A stretch of DNA of 20,605 nucleotides from Chara braunii (taxonomy: Eukaryota; Streptophyta; Charophyceae; Charales; Characeae). This document shows positions 8,576 through 16,834 of this stretch, in pieces. The stretch is taken from assembly GCA_003427395.1 (NCBI GenBank), contig BFEA01000034.1, forward strand, positions 320,823 to 341,427, in the 5' to 3' direction. Within the stretch, counting starts at the first letter, position 1; each line of letters begins with the position of its first letter. The notes beneath the pieces are model-generated. The model searched no databases and had not been told where the DNA came from. It saw nothing but the letters and a program-made list of their open reading frames with translations. Position numbers and translations under genes: made by a program.

Positions 8576-8770
8576 ATGTCCATGCTTATACCAAAGCTTA
8601 ATGCTATGCAACAAAACGAGGAGCTTTTGTCATTGATAAAGAACGTTTTAAGGGGCGGAAGAGCAGTTAGAAGCGGGCACACAGATCCACGGTTTCAAAC
8701 GCTTATCAGTAATATCGCAGAACTGGAGCGCCATCGGGAACACAATCTACAACTATACCAATTAACGTAG
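8576..8770 (+). CDS. Small helical ORF, unrecognised
   Basis: This is about 64 residues from the ATG at 8576 to TAG. It starts Met-rich, then has Leu/Glu/Gln/Arg-rich segments (NEELLSLIKNVLRGG, NIAELERHREHNLQLYQ) that look helical. It could be a small protein or an exon. No homology is recalled. Confidence 0.2.
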   Translation: MSMLIPKLNAMQQNEELLSLIKNVLRGGRAVRSGHTDPRFQTLISNIAELERHREHNLQLYQLT

Positions 8771-8980
8771 AGCATGAGGGACCCAACGAAAAGGGCGGGG
8801 ATATGAATGATCGGCAGGATGCGCATTAAGACAAGCGAAATGGAACTAGTATCTTTGGAGAGGCGTAAAAATGTGTGATATATAAGTACGCACATGTGTC
8901 TGAAAACGGTATATAAGTGTGCATGTAACATACGAACTGCGCGCGCATTCGCGTGCCTAAAGAAACTGGCATTTCTCCGG

Positions 8981-9023
8981 GTATGGTAAAGCATTTTATG
9001 CATGTATGAATGTTTTACCATAC
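8981..9023. repeat. 15-bp inverted repeat hairpin
   Basis: The arms GTATGGTAAAGCATT (8981-8995) and AATGTTTTACCATAC (9009-9023) match at 14 of 15 positions around a 13-base loop. A further gtatggtaa follows at about 9044. It could be a small fold-back element or an RNA hairpin. Confidence 0.7.
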
Positions 9024-9416
9024 AAGTTTATTGCGGCGTTGCCTCGTATGGTAACAGCGGTTGACAAAGCGCGTTGTGTAGGCGATGGGTGGTGGGGTGT
9101 GAAAAGGTCGTGGGAAGGGGGGGAGAAAAGGCAGTGTTAGGTTTGCGAAGCAGCTCATCAAAAGTGTTAGAGTGGGAGTGTAGGCAGGGTCTAAAGAGGT
9201 GGGGGATCGACCCCAACCATGGCATCAGGATCAAAGATCCGGGCGAGTGTAGGGGGGGGGTTTGTGTAAAAACACAGCCATCCCAAAAAGGGACAATAGA
9301 CCGCCATACAACCCAATAGATTAGTCCGAAAAGCAGTTCATGCAAGGAGGGGTAAGAATAAGAGGTTTGTTGAGCAGATAGAAATTAGCGTTAGTAGATT
9401 AGTAAGGGTTAGGAAA

Positions 9417-9430
9417 GGGTCATAAGACCC
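9417..9430. repeat. Small perfect hairpin next to ribozyme
   Basis: gggtc and gaccc flank a 4-base loop. On the minus strand this lies 3' of the ribozyme cleavage site and could be part of the same RNA fold. Confidence 0.5.
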
Positions 9431-9449
9431 AGCCATAGGGGGGTGCACG

Positions 9450-9501
9450 CCCTTAAGCGCGCTTTTCGCCGCTTAGCACCCATAGCGGCTCATCAGAGGG
9501 G
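9450..9501 (-). ncRNA. Candidate minimal type I hammerhead ribozyme
   Basis: On the minus strand CTGATGA (9496-9490) is followed by stem II GCCGCT (9489-9484), perfectly paired with AGCGGC (9473-9468) around a 10-base loop. GAAA follows (9467-9464). The last A opens a short stem III: AAG (9464-9462) pairs with CTT (9457-9455), with loop CGCG. Next comes the cleavage-site base A (9454; triplet TTA). Stem I AGGG (9453-9450) then pairs with CCCT (9500-9497) directly before CTGATGA. All strictly conserved core positions of the hammerhead are present, including the G10.1-C11.1 pair. The order is open stem I with tiny stem III, which is the type I layout known from Penelope-like elements and schistosome SINEs. 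Weak points are a stem I of only 4 bp before a mismatch and a UUA rather than GUC site. Self-cleavage is not tested. Confidence 0.65.
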
Positions 9502-9672
9502 TTAACGAAACACTGCTCCTGTTAGAACGGGGGATGGGAAGGGGGGAGAAGGAAAATGAAGGGGAAGTCGGGTATGGATTTAGCCAGCCTTACCTGGGTG
9601 GTCATAGCCGGTGTCGTCGGAATGTCAGCAGCCGCCATGGAGAACTGGTCTTCGTAGTGACGTATCAGTAGC

Positions 9673-10290
9673 TCACAGCGTGCGCACAATGCGTAATGCA
9701 CCGCAATGCGTCTGGCAGAAGCCCGGTACCCTTTGTCTTCTCAGCCGATCAGAAGTGTTACGGCGAGAGAAAATGGGGGGACTGCTGTTGCGTTGTGGGA
9801 TGAGAGAGAGTGGACATGCTATCACAGTAGCGCATCCGTGCGAGCATTCATGCGGGTGCATACGTAGTTGTATATCAAAACGCATACCGTAGCAAGACGG
9901 GGACAGAGGTTGTGCGGTTGGTGTTTGTATAGTGGAGCTGGCCAGAGTGTGAGCCAAGCATAACCAGGCAATGATGAAGGGGGGAACGAGTAGAGGTTCC
10001 AAAATTGTATGCAGAAGGGTATTGGGCAAGGGTAGGGGTGCTTCATGGAAGGGCATCTGCGGCAGAGGCAAGGGGTAGTAAGCGTTTTCCGGATCCATAG
10101 CTGTAGCAGTCGGCATGTAGGAGCAGAAAGGTGAGTGGGTCTGCAGCTGCGTGTGTTGTTCTGCGAAAAACTGTGTGCCGAGGGGATATCTTGCAGATAC
10201 TGGGCTCCAGCCAAAACATCCATGACGTGTGGTCGTCAGTATGGGACGGAGTAACTTTGTCTTATGCCCTGTCCTACTTCGCGAGTTCAT
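9673..10290 (-). CDS. Unrecognised Pro/Leu-rich ORF upstream of the ribozyme
   Basis: This is a 205-codon frame with an ATG start (complement of 10288-10290). The middle is rich in Pro and Leu (PLPLPQMPFHEAPLPLPN near 73-90). A hydrophobic stretch follows near 101-115 (VPPFIIAWLCLAHTL). The C-terminal third holds several His and Cys residues. It lies on the same strand as the ribozyme and the retroelement ORFs, 172 bp upstream of the ribozyme. I do not recognise a domain. It may be cargo of the element, an exon or chance; no start context or splice signal supports it strongly. Confidence 0.25.
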   Translation of the reverse strand: MNSRSRTGHKTKLLRPILTTTRHGCFGWSPVSARYPLGTQFFAEQHTQLQTHSPFCSYMPTATAMDPENAYYPLPLPQMPFHEAPLPLPNTLLHTILEPLLVPPFIIAWLCLAHTLASSTIQTPTAQPLSPSCYGMRFDIQLRMHPHECSHGCATVIACPLSLIPQRNSSPPIFSRRNTSDRLRRQRVPGFCQTHCGALRIVRTL

Positions 10291-10364
10291 GTGTAGTTGT
10301 AGTGTTTTTTCTTGGTTGCTGGTGGGAAGTACTGGCTATGGGGGCACATGGATTCGTTGTGTTT

Positions 10365-10558
10365 CGTTTCCGTCTTGTCGCCGTGGGCGCTGTCTTTTGC
10401 CTATCGCCTGTGTCGTTTCGATGTGGTGTATTATGTTGTTGTCGTATTCGTAGGGGAAATCGNTTCCGTCTTGTCGCCGTGGGCGCTGTCTTTTGCCTAT
10501 CGCCTGTGTCGTTTCGATGTGGTGTATTATGTTGTTGTCGTATTCGTAGGGGAAATCG
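10365..10558 (+). repeat. 96-bp tandem duplication joined at an N
   Basis: The segment 10365-10462 repeats from 10461 onward with a period of 96 bp and no visible difference except the N at 10463. Perfect identity hinging on an undetermined base suggests overlapping contig ends left unmerged. A very recent real duplication is the alternative. The 170-codon plus-strand frame running through it is therefore not trusted. Confidence 0.75.
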
Positions 10559-10925
10559 TTCCGTTTCTGTGAGGGCGAAAGGTTATTGCACAAGGACTAA
10601 AGAAAGTCGTGCGAGAATTACTGGAACTGCGAAGGGCGAGTAAACCCATAACTGAAGCATAGAGTGTTAATGGTGCGCTGATAAAGGGTGCTTATGCGTA
10701 CCTGATTTGCCTATAGGTGCAGCAGGGTCTCGACGGGGGTCAGCAGAGACAGTTGGATTATTTTCTAGTGGAGTGAATTCATTTCTAGCTGCCCGCGGAT
10801 GTCTTTGGGAAAAAAACTCATTGGGTTTTGGCTTTCAGCGTCACTTTGTTGTGCTTAGTTTCAGAGGTTTCTGTTAGCTCTATTTGCCGTAACTAATTCC
10901 AAGAACTACTCTCCTGGCTTATTCA

Positions 10926-11091
10926 AAAATTCATTTTTTTAATTATTTTTTTTTATTTTTTTTATTTTTTAGCCATGCAATTTTTACTAATTATTATTAG
11001 TTCTTATTATTAGTATTAGCATTATTGTTTTAATTATAAGGGGATAGAAACCTAAAAAAATAAAAAATAAAAATAAAAATAAAAAATAAAA

Positions 11092-11129
<38 letters not shown>

Positions 11130-11130
11130 C
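10926..11130 (+). repeat. AT-rich/TG-tailed dispersed repeat, copy 2
   Basis: The layout is a T-rich run, tagccatg (from about 10971), a T/ATT-rich body, aattataagggg, a long A-rich tract, then gtatgtg into (TG)n. This is the same order and orientation as copy 1 at the left end, about 10.85 kb away. Similarity is patchy but follows the whole unit. Confidence 0.6.
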
Positions 11131-11160
11131 GGGGGGAGCGGAGGGAGGACCCCTCCCACA

Positions 11161-11161
11161 G

Positions 11162-11232
<71 letters not shown>
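11161..11232. repeat. (CAAT)n microsatellite
   Basis: About 17 units of caat are present with one cca variant, followed by an A run and short atcaat echoes. It sits just beyond the 3' side of the minus-strand ORF at 11464-12076 and may be the simple-repeat tail of that retroposon. Confidence 0.9.
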
Positions 11233-11234
<2 letters not shown>

Positions 11235-11463
11235 AAAAAACTATCGATCAATCAATATTTATTTTTTTTCTCACATACCAAAAAACACCCCCCCAAATTT
11301 TTAATTTTTTTTTTACAGGGCCATAGAGACCGACGTGGGACGGCCGCGCGCGCGCGCCCCCGCCTGGGCCTGGGGCGGCCGCGTGAAAACTGGGCCTCAG
11401 CCACAGGCCAACGGTCAGCCTCCTCGGCTGCCTCCTAGGCCGCAGGATCCGTGGCCTGGGGTG

Positions 11464-12076
11464 TCACGTAGCCATCTTGTTCTGCCATCTCTGTTCCAGC
11501 ATCTCTTTTGGCGCCTGTGAGCGCAACCTGGGCCTGTATCCCAGTTTCGTTGTGCAATGGAGGATGTTAGTTCTCAATGCCACTCTCATTTTTCCCTCTA
11601 AGGTTCCACGTCCATTCTGCCGGGTCCATTTCCAGGTTACCAATGGTTGGACAGTAGATAGGAACTCATTGTCCTCAATCACTCTGGCTTTCTGGGCTAG
11701 CTCCTCCATTATCGACACCCGTGTTCTTGAGTCTTTATTCTGTGCACTCGTTCTGTTCCGTGACTCCTTAATTTTGTACATGTCCGCTTGCAGCCAATTT
11801 CCTTTTGGCCCCTCTCCCCCCCCTCCTCGGAAGGCCTCCTTTGGCCTTTCCTCATCCCTCCATGCGGCCCAGCTCCCTTCTGCCCAGCTTTGAACTTGTT
11901 TCAACACGGTTACCCACTCTCTTGGTGCTGATATCAGTATGTCTTTGAGGTTTTCCAATAGCTAGTGGCTTCCTTTAAGTTCCTTCCTCCACTCCCTTGT
12001 TGTCTTCCATCATGATTTTTGTTCTGACCACAGGTGCTTGACTTGCCACACCCTGTGTTTCGCGCACGTCCGCCAT
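11464..12076 (-). pseudogene. Broken ORF of probable retroelement origin
   Basis: A minus-strand frame starts at an ATG at 12076 (reading MADVRETQGVASQAPVV) and stops near 11985. A different phase then stays open from 11958 to 11464, with the listed start codon being TTG. Joined by one frameshift this would be about 200 residues. The first part is charged. A Gly/Glu-rich segment follows, then a more structured C-terminus (FLSTVQPLVTWKWTRQNGR, then MRVALRTNILHCTTKLGYRP) ending with LEQRWQNKMAT. GC-rich sequence, A-runs and a (CAAT)n tract follow on the 3' side, as in a retroposon tail. I cannot name the family; a LINE ORF1 remnant or a non-autonomous element is plausible. Confidence 0.4.
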
Positions 12077-13229
12077 CTAGTATCATGTCCTAGTAGGGTC
12101 CTTAGTTTGCCCTTCCCATCCTTCAGCAGCCTCTAATAAGCTAGGATCCGTACTCAGCGGCTTCCCGTACCCTTCGGGCGGAAAATCCAAGGTAAGCCTC
12201 TTAAGTTCGGATTTTGGTTGATCGAGAGAAGCGGGGTCTATTCTTCAGTAGTAGAGGGGCGTAAAAAAAACTTGCATCTTTCAGAACTGTCCCTGTTGAT
12301 TTGCTGTGCGGACGGTTAGTGACCGCACCGAGAAATCCAAGAAACGGTTAGGAATTAGTGTGGTCAAAATTTTTAATTTTCTTCGTAATAAGGCGCGCGC
12401 GGCCATTTTTCAAATTTCTTGTGCATCGCGCAAACCCGCTTCTTGCTCTACATCTACGCGTCATCTTCCCTTTTTGCTGCACACTCCTTTGTGCGTGTCT
12501 CTTCGTCTTCCCCTAAAGTTACACCCGATCCCCTGCTTACCTATCAACGTGAGCGATTGGTTGTCTAGTTGGCTAAGTTGGGATGGTCGGACCAACGTGG
12601 TGAAAGCAGAGCGCGCACATTACTTGAACGACCACCCCAATTATGCAGAACTTTAGATTAGCCTCTTTCAATCCTCCTAGAATCCTTGCCTTTCTTCTGT
12701 CCTACTCATCTACACCCCTCGGTACCAGCACCTCGCGCTGGCACCCCGCCGCCTTCCGCGCTATAAATTCTCGCAGTTCCTTCCTCTCCTTCTCTCTGAT
12801 CTCGGCTGCAATGTTGCGCGAGCTATGCGCGAAGTCTGCGGCGTCGAACAGGCTTGACGTGCCCAGAGACGTGCCCAGTGACGGGCGGAGTGACGACGTG
12901 GGGTGGAAACTAGCAGTAGACTTGGGGTAAGACAGTTGGAGTGACCGGTGGTGGAGATCGAACACCGCCAGCGGCAAGGCCTTGTGGCTATGGTTGGTTG
13001 ATGTTCGGACTGATTGGGGGTTGCGCCTGAGGGAGGCCAGCCGTGTGGGAATTTTGAATAGCGAGGGACTCACTTCTATCTCCATTGTTGCTTTGTCCGA
13101 GGATGATGTGTGCAGTGTCCCAAGGTGTGGGTACTCAGTCGTATGCATGCTCATTGGTACGAGAGTCTATGGATGTTGAATGTCTTGTTGTAGATGAATG
13201 TGTAGGTATGTGGGCGCTCACAGGCGCAG
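12077..13229. other. No confident gene; one charged minus-strand ORF
   Basis: The longest frame is 12702-13154 minus (150 codons). It is Ser/Thr-rich and ends in a charged helix-like segment (IAAEIREKERKELREFIARK), which is coiled-coil-like and reminiscent of retroelement gag or ORF1 tails. No known domain is recognised and no promoter or splice structure is evident. Confidence 0.3.
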
Positions 13230-13258
13230 CTCTAGGGACTGGGTGTCGACCATCTGCA
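13230..13258 (+). repeat. 29-bp direct repeat, left of mitochondrial insert
   Basis: ctctagggactgggtgtcga and the next 9 bases recur at 13729-13757 with one mismatch. The two copies bracket the ccmF-derived duplication, leaving only 25 bp on the left and 1-2 bp on the right. Confidence 0.85.
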
Positions 13259-13283
13259 CACTACGTGTGAAATCAATGAAAGT

Positions 13284-13518
13284 GGGAAGCTGAAAGATCA
13301 CTGTGGAAAAAGAAAGGCAGTGATCTTACGTTCTGTGCTTCGCACCATAACGCGACCTCTTGGAAGTGCCTATTGGAAACTGATACGAATTTGGATTTTA
13401 ACGTGCTGGTGTTTTTTAACTGTAGGAATACTACTGGGAAGTTGGTGGGCTTATCATGAGCTAGGTTGGGGCGGTTGGTGGTTTTGGGATCTCGTAGAAA
13501 ATGCATCTTCGATGCCTT
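13284..13518 (+). pseudogene. ccmFN: Nuclear mitochondrial insert, ccmF/ccmFN fragment, copy A
   Basis: The plus strand encodes a fragment of the cytochrome c maturation heme-lyase subunit CcmF (CcmFN in plants), an inner-membrane protein that handles heme for c-type cytochromes. The diagnostic tryptophan-rich WWD region is clear: [16 protein letters not shown], followed by VENASSMPW, preceded by a hydrophobic segment ([17 protein letters not shown]). The fragment begins in the upstream region ([16 protein letters not shown]) and breaks off at MPW, so it covers only about 75 codons of a normally much longer protein. There are no stops inside, suggesting recent transfer. With both ends missing it cannot make a functional protein. 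An alternative is mis-assembled organelle sequence, but the flanks are nuclear repeats. Confidence 0.8.
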
Positions 13519-13728
13519 GGGGAAGCTGAAAGATCACTGTGGAAAAAGAAAGCCTGTGATCTTACGTTCTGTGCTTCGCACCATAACGCGACCTCTTGAA
13601 AGTGCCTATTGGAAACTGATACGAATTTGGATTTTAACGTGCTGGTGTTTTTTAACTGTAGGAATACTACTGGGAAGATGGTGGGCTTATCATGAGCTAG
13701 GTTGGGGCGGTTGGTGGTTTTGGGATCC
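13519..13728 (+). pseudogene. ccmFN: Nuclear mitochondrial insert, ccmF/ccmFN fragment, copy B
   Basis: This is a second copy of the same fragment, offset by 236 bp from copy A and differing at only a few bases (changing Ala to Pro in KRK.VILRS, Gly to Glu in RPL.SAYW, and Ser to Arg before WWAYHE). It ends at the WWFWD codons, where it meets the right copy of the 29-bp direct repeat. In copy A the frame runs through VENAS and directly into the start of copy B, so the pair is a head-to-tail duplication. It is non-functional for the same reason as copy A. Confidence 0.8.
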
Positions 13729-13757
13729 CTCTAGGGACTGGGTGTCGACCGTCTGCA
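13729..13757 (+). repeat. 29-bp direct repeat, right of mitochondrial insert
   Basis: It matches 13230-13258 with one change. It starts within two bases of the end of mitochondrial copy B, as expected if the insert arose during repair copying from the flank. Confidence 0.85.
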
Positions 13758-14859
13758 TGAATGCATGAGTCATGATGAGTGTGTTGGATTTCCCTCCCTT
13801 CCTCGACCCTTGGCGATCCCGACGCCACGCGTATGTGCGGGGATCGTCTCTAACTCTTTCCCTCCTCCCCCTTTGCACGAGCAGGGAATCTGGGTTAATT
13901 GGGATGGTGTTTCTCCACGACTTGCGTCCGACAACTGAGGATATCAGTCGCATTCCACGACGCGGCTGATATCTCCGCGCCTCGGTCCTAGTCACCTTTG
14001 TCCTGACAACTAACTGGTGATTACGACGTTGTATCCCTGAGCCTGCACTCTGGCTGAAACAGAGAGGGTGAGGTGAGTTCCATTGAGTTTTGTAAGGAGT
14101 CAGTTTTTGCCTCGGCAAACGCGGGCGTGGGTAACTGCCCGTGCTCGGCCCTCTCGTCGATACATTGCAGCGTGCTACTGTCCTTCCAGATCGCAGATGA
14201 CGACAATATTTACTGCGATGTGGAAGTACGGAACACCCTGCGACAAACTGAGCAGATTCGTCTGTATAACCCAACCAGGGCCTGCCACGTAGGGGGAAGC
14301 GGGTTTGTTCTGATTGATCGGTTCTCTTCCCCTCCCCTGATCCTGCCTTACATAACCTGACAGTGTTACCTTGGTCCACGACCCATGCCACGTGGCAGCC
14401 TCAGTTTAACTGTCGCTGGTGTCGGCAGGGATACTCGTGTTCCTGACGAAGACTAGTCCTGGGATACGAAGGTGCGGCCCGATTCCCAGAGCTCTCCCGC
14501 AACGCGGGTGCACTCCTGGCTAACTTTCGGACCTCGGTTCCCCCAGCCCATCCCAAATCAAACGACGCCGCACCTGGACGCCCGCATGGACTCAATGAAT
14601 CTGACGTAGAGGCCTGAAAGCGCCATGCCTCTGGGCTTATGCCTCAAAGTTAGCGTGAACTTAGCGCGAAAGGAGCGGTGAATTCCGGTCTTCCCTTTCC
14701 TTTTCTCCCTTCCTTTTGGTTTTGTCAATGGTCGGCCGGGTAGCGCGCCGCTCTCAGTCTCCTCGGCCAAGCAGAAGTTTTTGAATCCGAACAGAGCGTG
14801 TCATTTTGGAATAACCGCTCTCATTCCCATGTATCTCTCTTTTGCCCTCAATGATGACC
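13758..14859. other. No supportable gene
   Basis: Open frames here are short or run antisense into the mitochondrial insert. The sequence from about 14400 to 14859 may be the far 3' part of the LINE remnant on the minus strand, but I recognise no motif. Confidence 0.4.
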
Positions 14860-15733
14860 CGGATTCAAGAAAGGCCTCGGTATGAAACAAGAATCGCCCG
14901 TTCCGTCTGGGCGATTCAACCCCACCGGCAAAAAATCCTCGGCCACACCCCCAATTACTCTGATTGGCGTTTGCCAGTACGGGACGCCGTGCGGGGTGTG
15001 AGGTTTGCACATCACAGACATTGATTACAGAACAATGGCTGTCTCAGCACATCCTCTCTTGTTCTGGGTCTGTAAACTTTTGCTGGGAAGACCTCCTCCC
15101 ATAGCGTCAGTAGTTGCCTCACCTCGAGGAGTCCTGCATATCATCCTGCTGTTCCTCCTGGCCGTTCAGTTCTCTTCTTTGCCTGCCTATCTTGGCCCAT
15201 GTTTTGCTCATAACCCAGAACAGGCCTATCATATTATCTGCTCTTCCGGTGATGCTCTCCAGGGCCAATGGAACCCATGGTAGTCTGTGATTGCTTATTG
15301 ACTTGATGATCCACTGAGTCTGTAATCCTTTGATCTGGAGTTCATGCTATACTACGCCCAGTCCCCTTTGGTTTTCTTTCTTATGATGTCTCTCCATGCC
15401 ACTTCTGTTATGAAGTGTTGCTTTGCTGGATTAGCTGTCCACAAAGATGACACTGCCTTTCTTCTCAGATTCATTGTTAATTGCGAGGTAGGACTCCACA
15501 ACATCGCTGCATACCATAGCATTGAGAAAAACGATGCATTGAGGATCGGTGCTTTCCTGTACAGAGATGTTTGCGCCGCTGACCACGCCCCATCTTGGTC
15601 AACATCTTTGCCAATAATTATGGGGCCATGGAGTGCAAAGGCCTTCTCTCCATTGCTTTATGCTGACGAATCTTAGTGGTTAGGATGGGTGTAACCATTG
15701 CATACCTTCCGGAGTAGTTGCTGGTATTTGGTG

Positions 15734-15923
15734 AGCCTCTTCTGGGTTCGTCAACCACCGGCCCACCGTTTTGGAGTCTTCTGAACCAATTGATTCTCAT
15801 TAATGAGGCAATCTGAAATGCTAGCCTCNAATGCTAGCCTCTTCTGGGTTCGTCAACCACCGGCCCACCGTTTTGGAGTCTTCTGAACCAATTGATTCTC
15901 ATTAATGAGGCAATCTGAAATGC
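15734..15923. repeat. 102-bp direct duplication joined at an N
   Basis: The segment starting agcctcttctggg at 15734 recurs at 15836 with a period of 102 bp; the N is at 15829. Both copies encode the same LINE stretch (SGLRINW region on the minus strand). As at 10463, identity across an undetermined base suggests an unmerged assembly overlap. Confidence 0.75.
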
Positions 15924-16045
15924 TTGGATGGCACGCCTTAGGCCTCAAGTGAGGAGTCAGAAGCTCTAATGAGGACTATCAAACAGTCCGCAAACAGTAT
16001 CATTCTTGGGATAAGGATGTGCCTTCTCTGCTGGTCTATCGTTGT

Positions 16046-16159
16046 GACTACCGTCTTCCCCCGAATAGAACGCCCTGTAATTATCTATGTACCTAGACTG
16101 GAAGTTGCCCCAAATACAGCTAAACGACCAGATGTTCTATTCGGGTGAAGACGGTAGTC
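16046..16159. mobile_element. 114-bp fold-back element with 26-bp inverted ends
   Basis: The left end 16046-16071 and right end 16134-16159 are inverted copies with one mismatch (GACTACCGTCTTC... and ...GAAGACGGTAGTC) around a 62-bp middle. It interrupts the LINE remnant between motif B and motif C. It resembles a miniature inverted-repeat element; no clear target-site duplication was seen, so the superfamily cannot be given. Confidence 0.65.
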
Positions 16160-16438
16160 TTCCGATTGAGGGGGTCCTTCCCGAGGAATGATGCTATTGC
16201 CTCCCTTATAAACATGAATTTGGTGCCAATTGTGGATCTCCCTGTCTGGCTGACCTTGACATTTTATTTCTCTGATAGGTGGCCATTAACTTGGACTTGC
16301 CCTTGCGCATCGTTATACTATACCCTTACCTGTTTCCTGAAGTGAGCTCCTACCCCCATTTCTTCCATACATTGTTGTAGGAAGCCCCAACTCACCTGAT
16401 CATAAGCTTTCCAGAATCGAAGAGAGTATTGCAAGATT

Positions 16439-16594
16439 TTATTATTATTATTATTATTCTTTTTAAAGAATCGGCCCCGTGGGACAGCTTGAGATGCTGG
16501 TAGGAGCAGTCGCCTCAAGCTCGCCCGGGGTGGCTCCATCTGTTGGTGGGGAGCAGCACCTGCTGAGAAGCGGGCCCAGCATCCCTTATTAGAA
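16439..16594 (-). mobile_element. SINE-like insert with (AAT)n tail
   Basis: A GC-rich body of about 130 bp on the minus strand ends in an AAT microsatellite (plus-strand TTA units at 16439-16458). It splits the LINE motif A region. The body contains an inverted pair GATGCTGG/CCAGCATC. I find no clear RNA polymerase III A or B box and no firm target-site duplication, so the SINE label is tentative. Confidence 0.4.
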
Positions 16595-16834
16595 TTGTTG
16601 ATTATAAAATTCACCTCAGAGATTTTAAAGTCAGGAAGGGGAGTGACTGTACAGCCCGAGCAAAGGCCAGTAGTAGTTTGCCTACTAGGGTGCCTAACAT
16701 TGTTGTCTGCCCTTCCACACTTTTGTTGTACTCGCTGAAACTGGAATGCCTTTGTTTTTCGATCATGGAGTCCCTCAGCTTCTAAACCTCGTCAACCTCC
16801 AAATCCTTTTTTTTTTTTTTGCTTTTCCTTTTTC
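16595..16834 (-). mobile_element. Second inserted fragment inside the LINE, with A-run
   Basis: About 240 bp separate the LINE codons for DTVRDIK from the SINE-like insert. The minus strand starts with a lysine-coding A-rich run and then reads a charged stretch (DLEVDEV, stop, KLRDSMIEKQRHS, then EYNKSVEGQTTMLGTLVGKL). It looks like a scrap of another retroelement gag/ORF1-type protein; the family is not recognised. Confidence 0.4.

Noticed and set aside
10131-10643. 170-codon plus-strand ORF with a repeated Cys-rich segment
   Set aside because: It runs through the N-linked duplication at 10463, so the repeat in the protein is probably an assembly product.
11092-11438. Cys-Val and Asn-Gln-Ser-Ile repeat proteins
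   Set aside because: They are translations of the (TG)n and (CAAT)n microsatellites.
13690-14391. 233-codon minus-strand ORF
   Set aside because: Its C-terminal codons are antisense to the mitochondrial ccmF insert and it crosses the 29-bp repeat, so the frame is a chance join.
14442-14472. CTGACGA...GAAG resembling a second hammerhead core
   Set aside because: The intervening bases do not form a stem II, the first pair would be A-C, and GAAA is absent.
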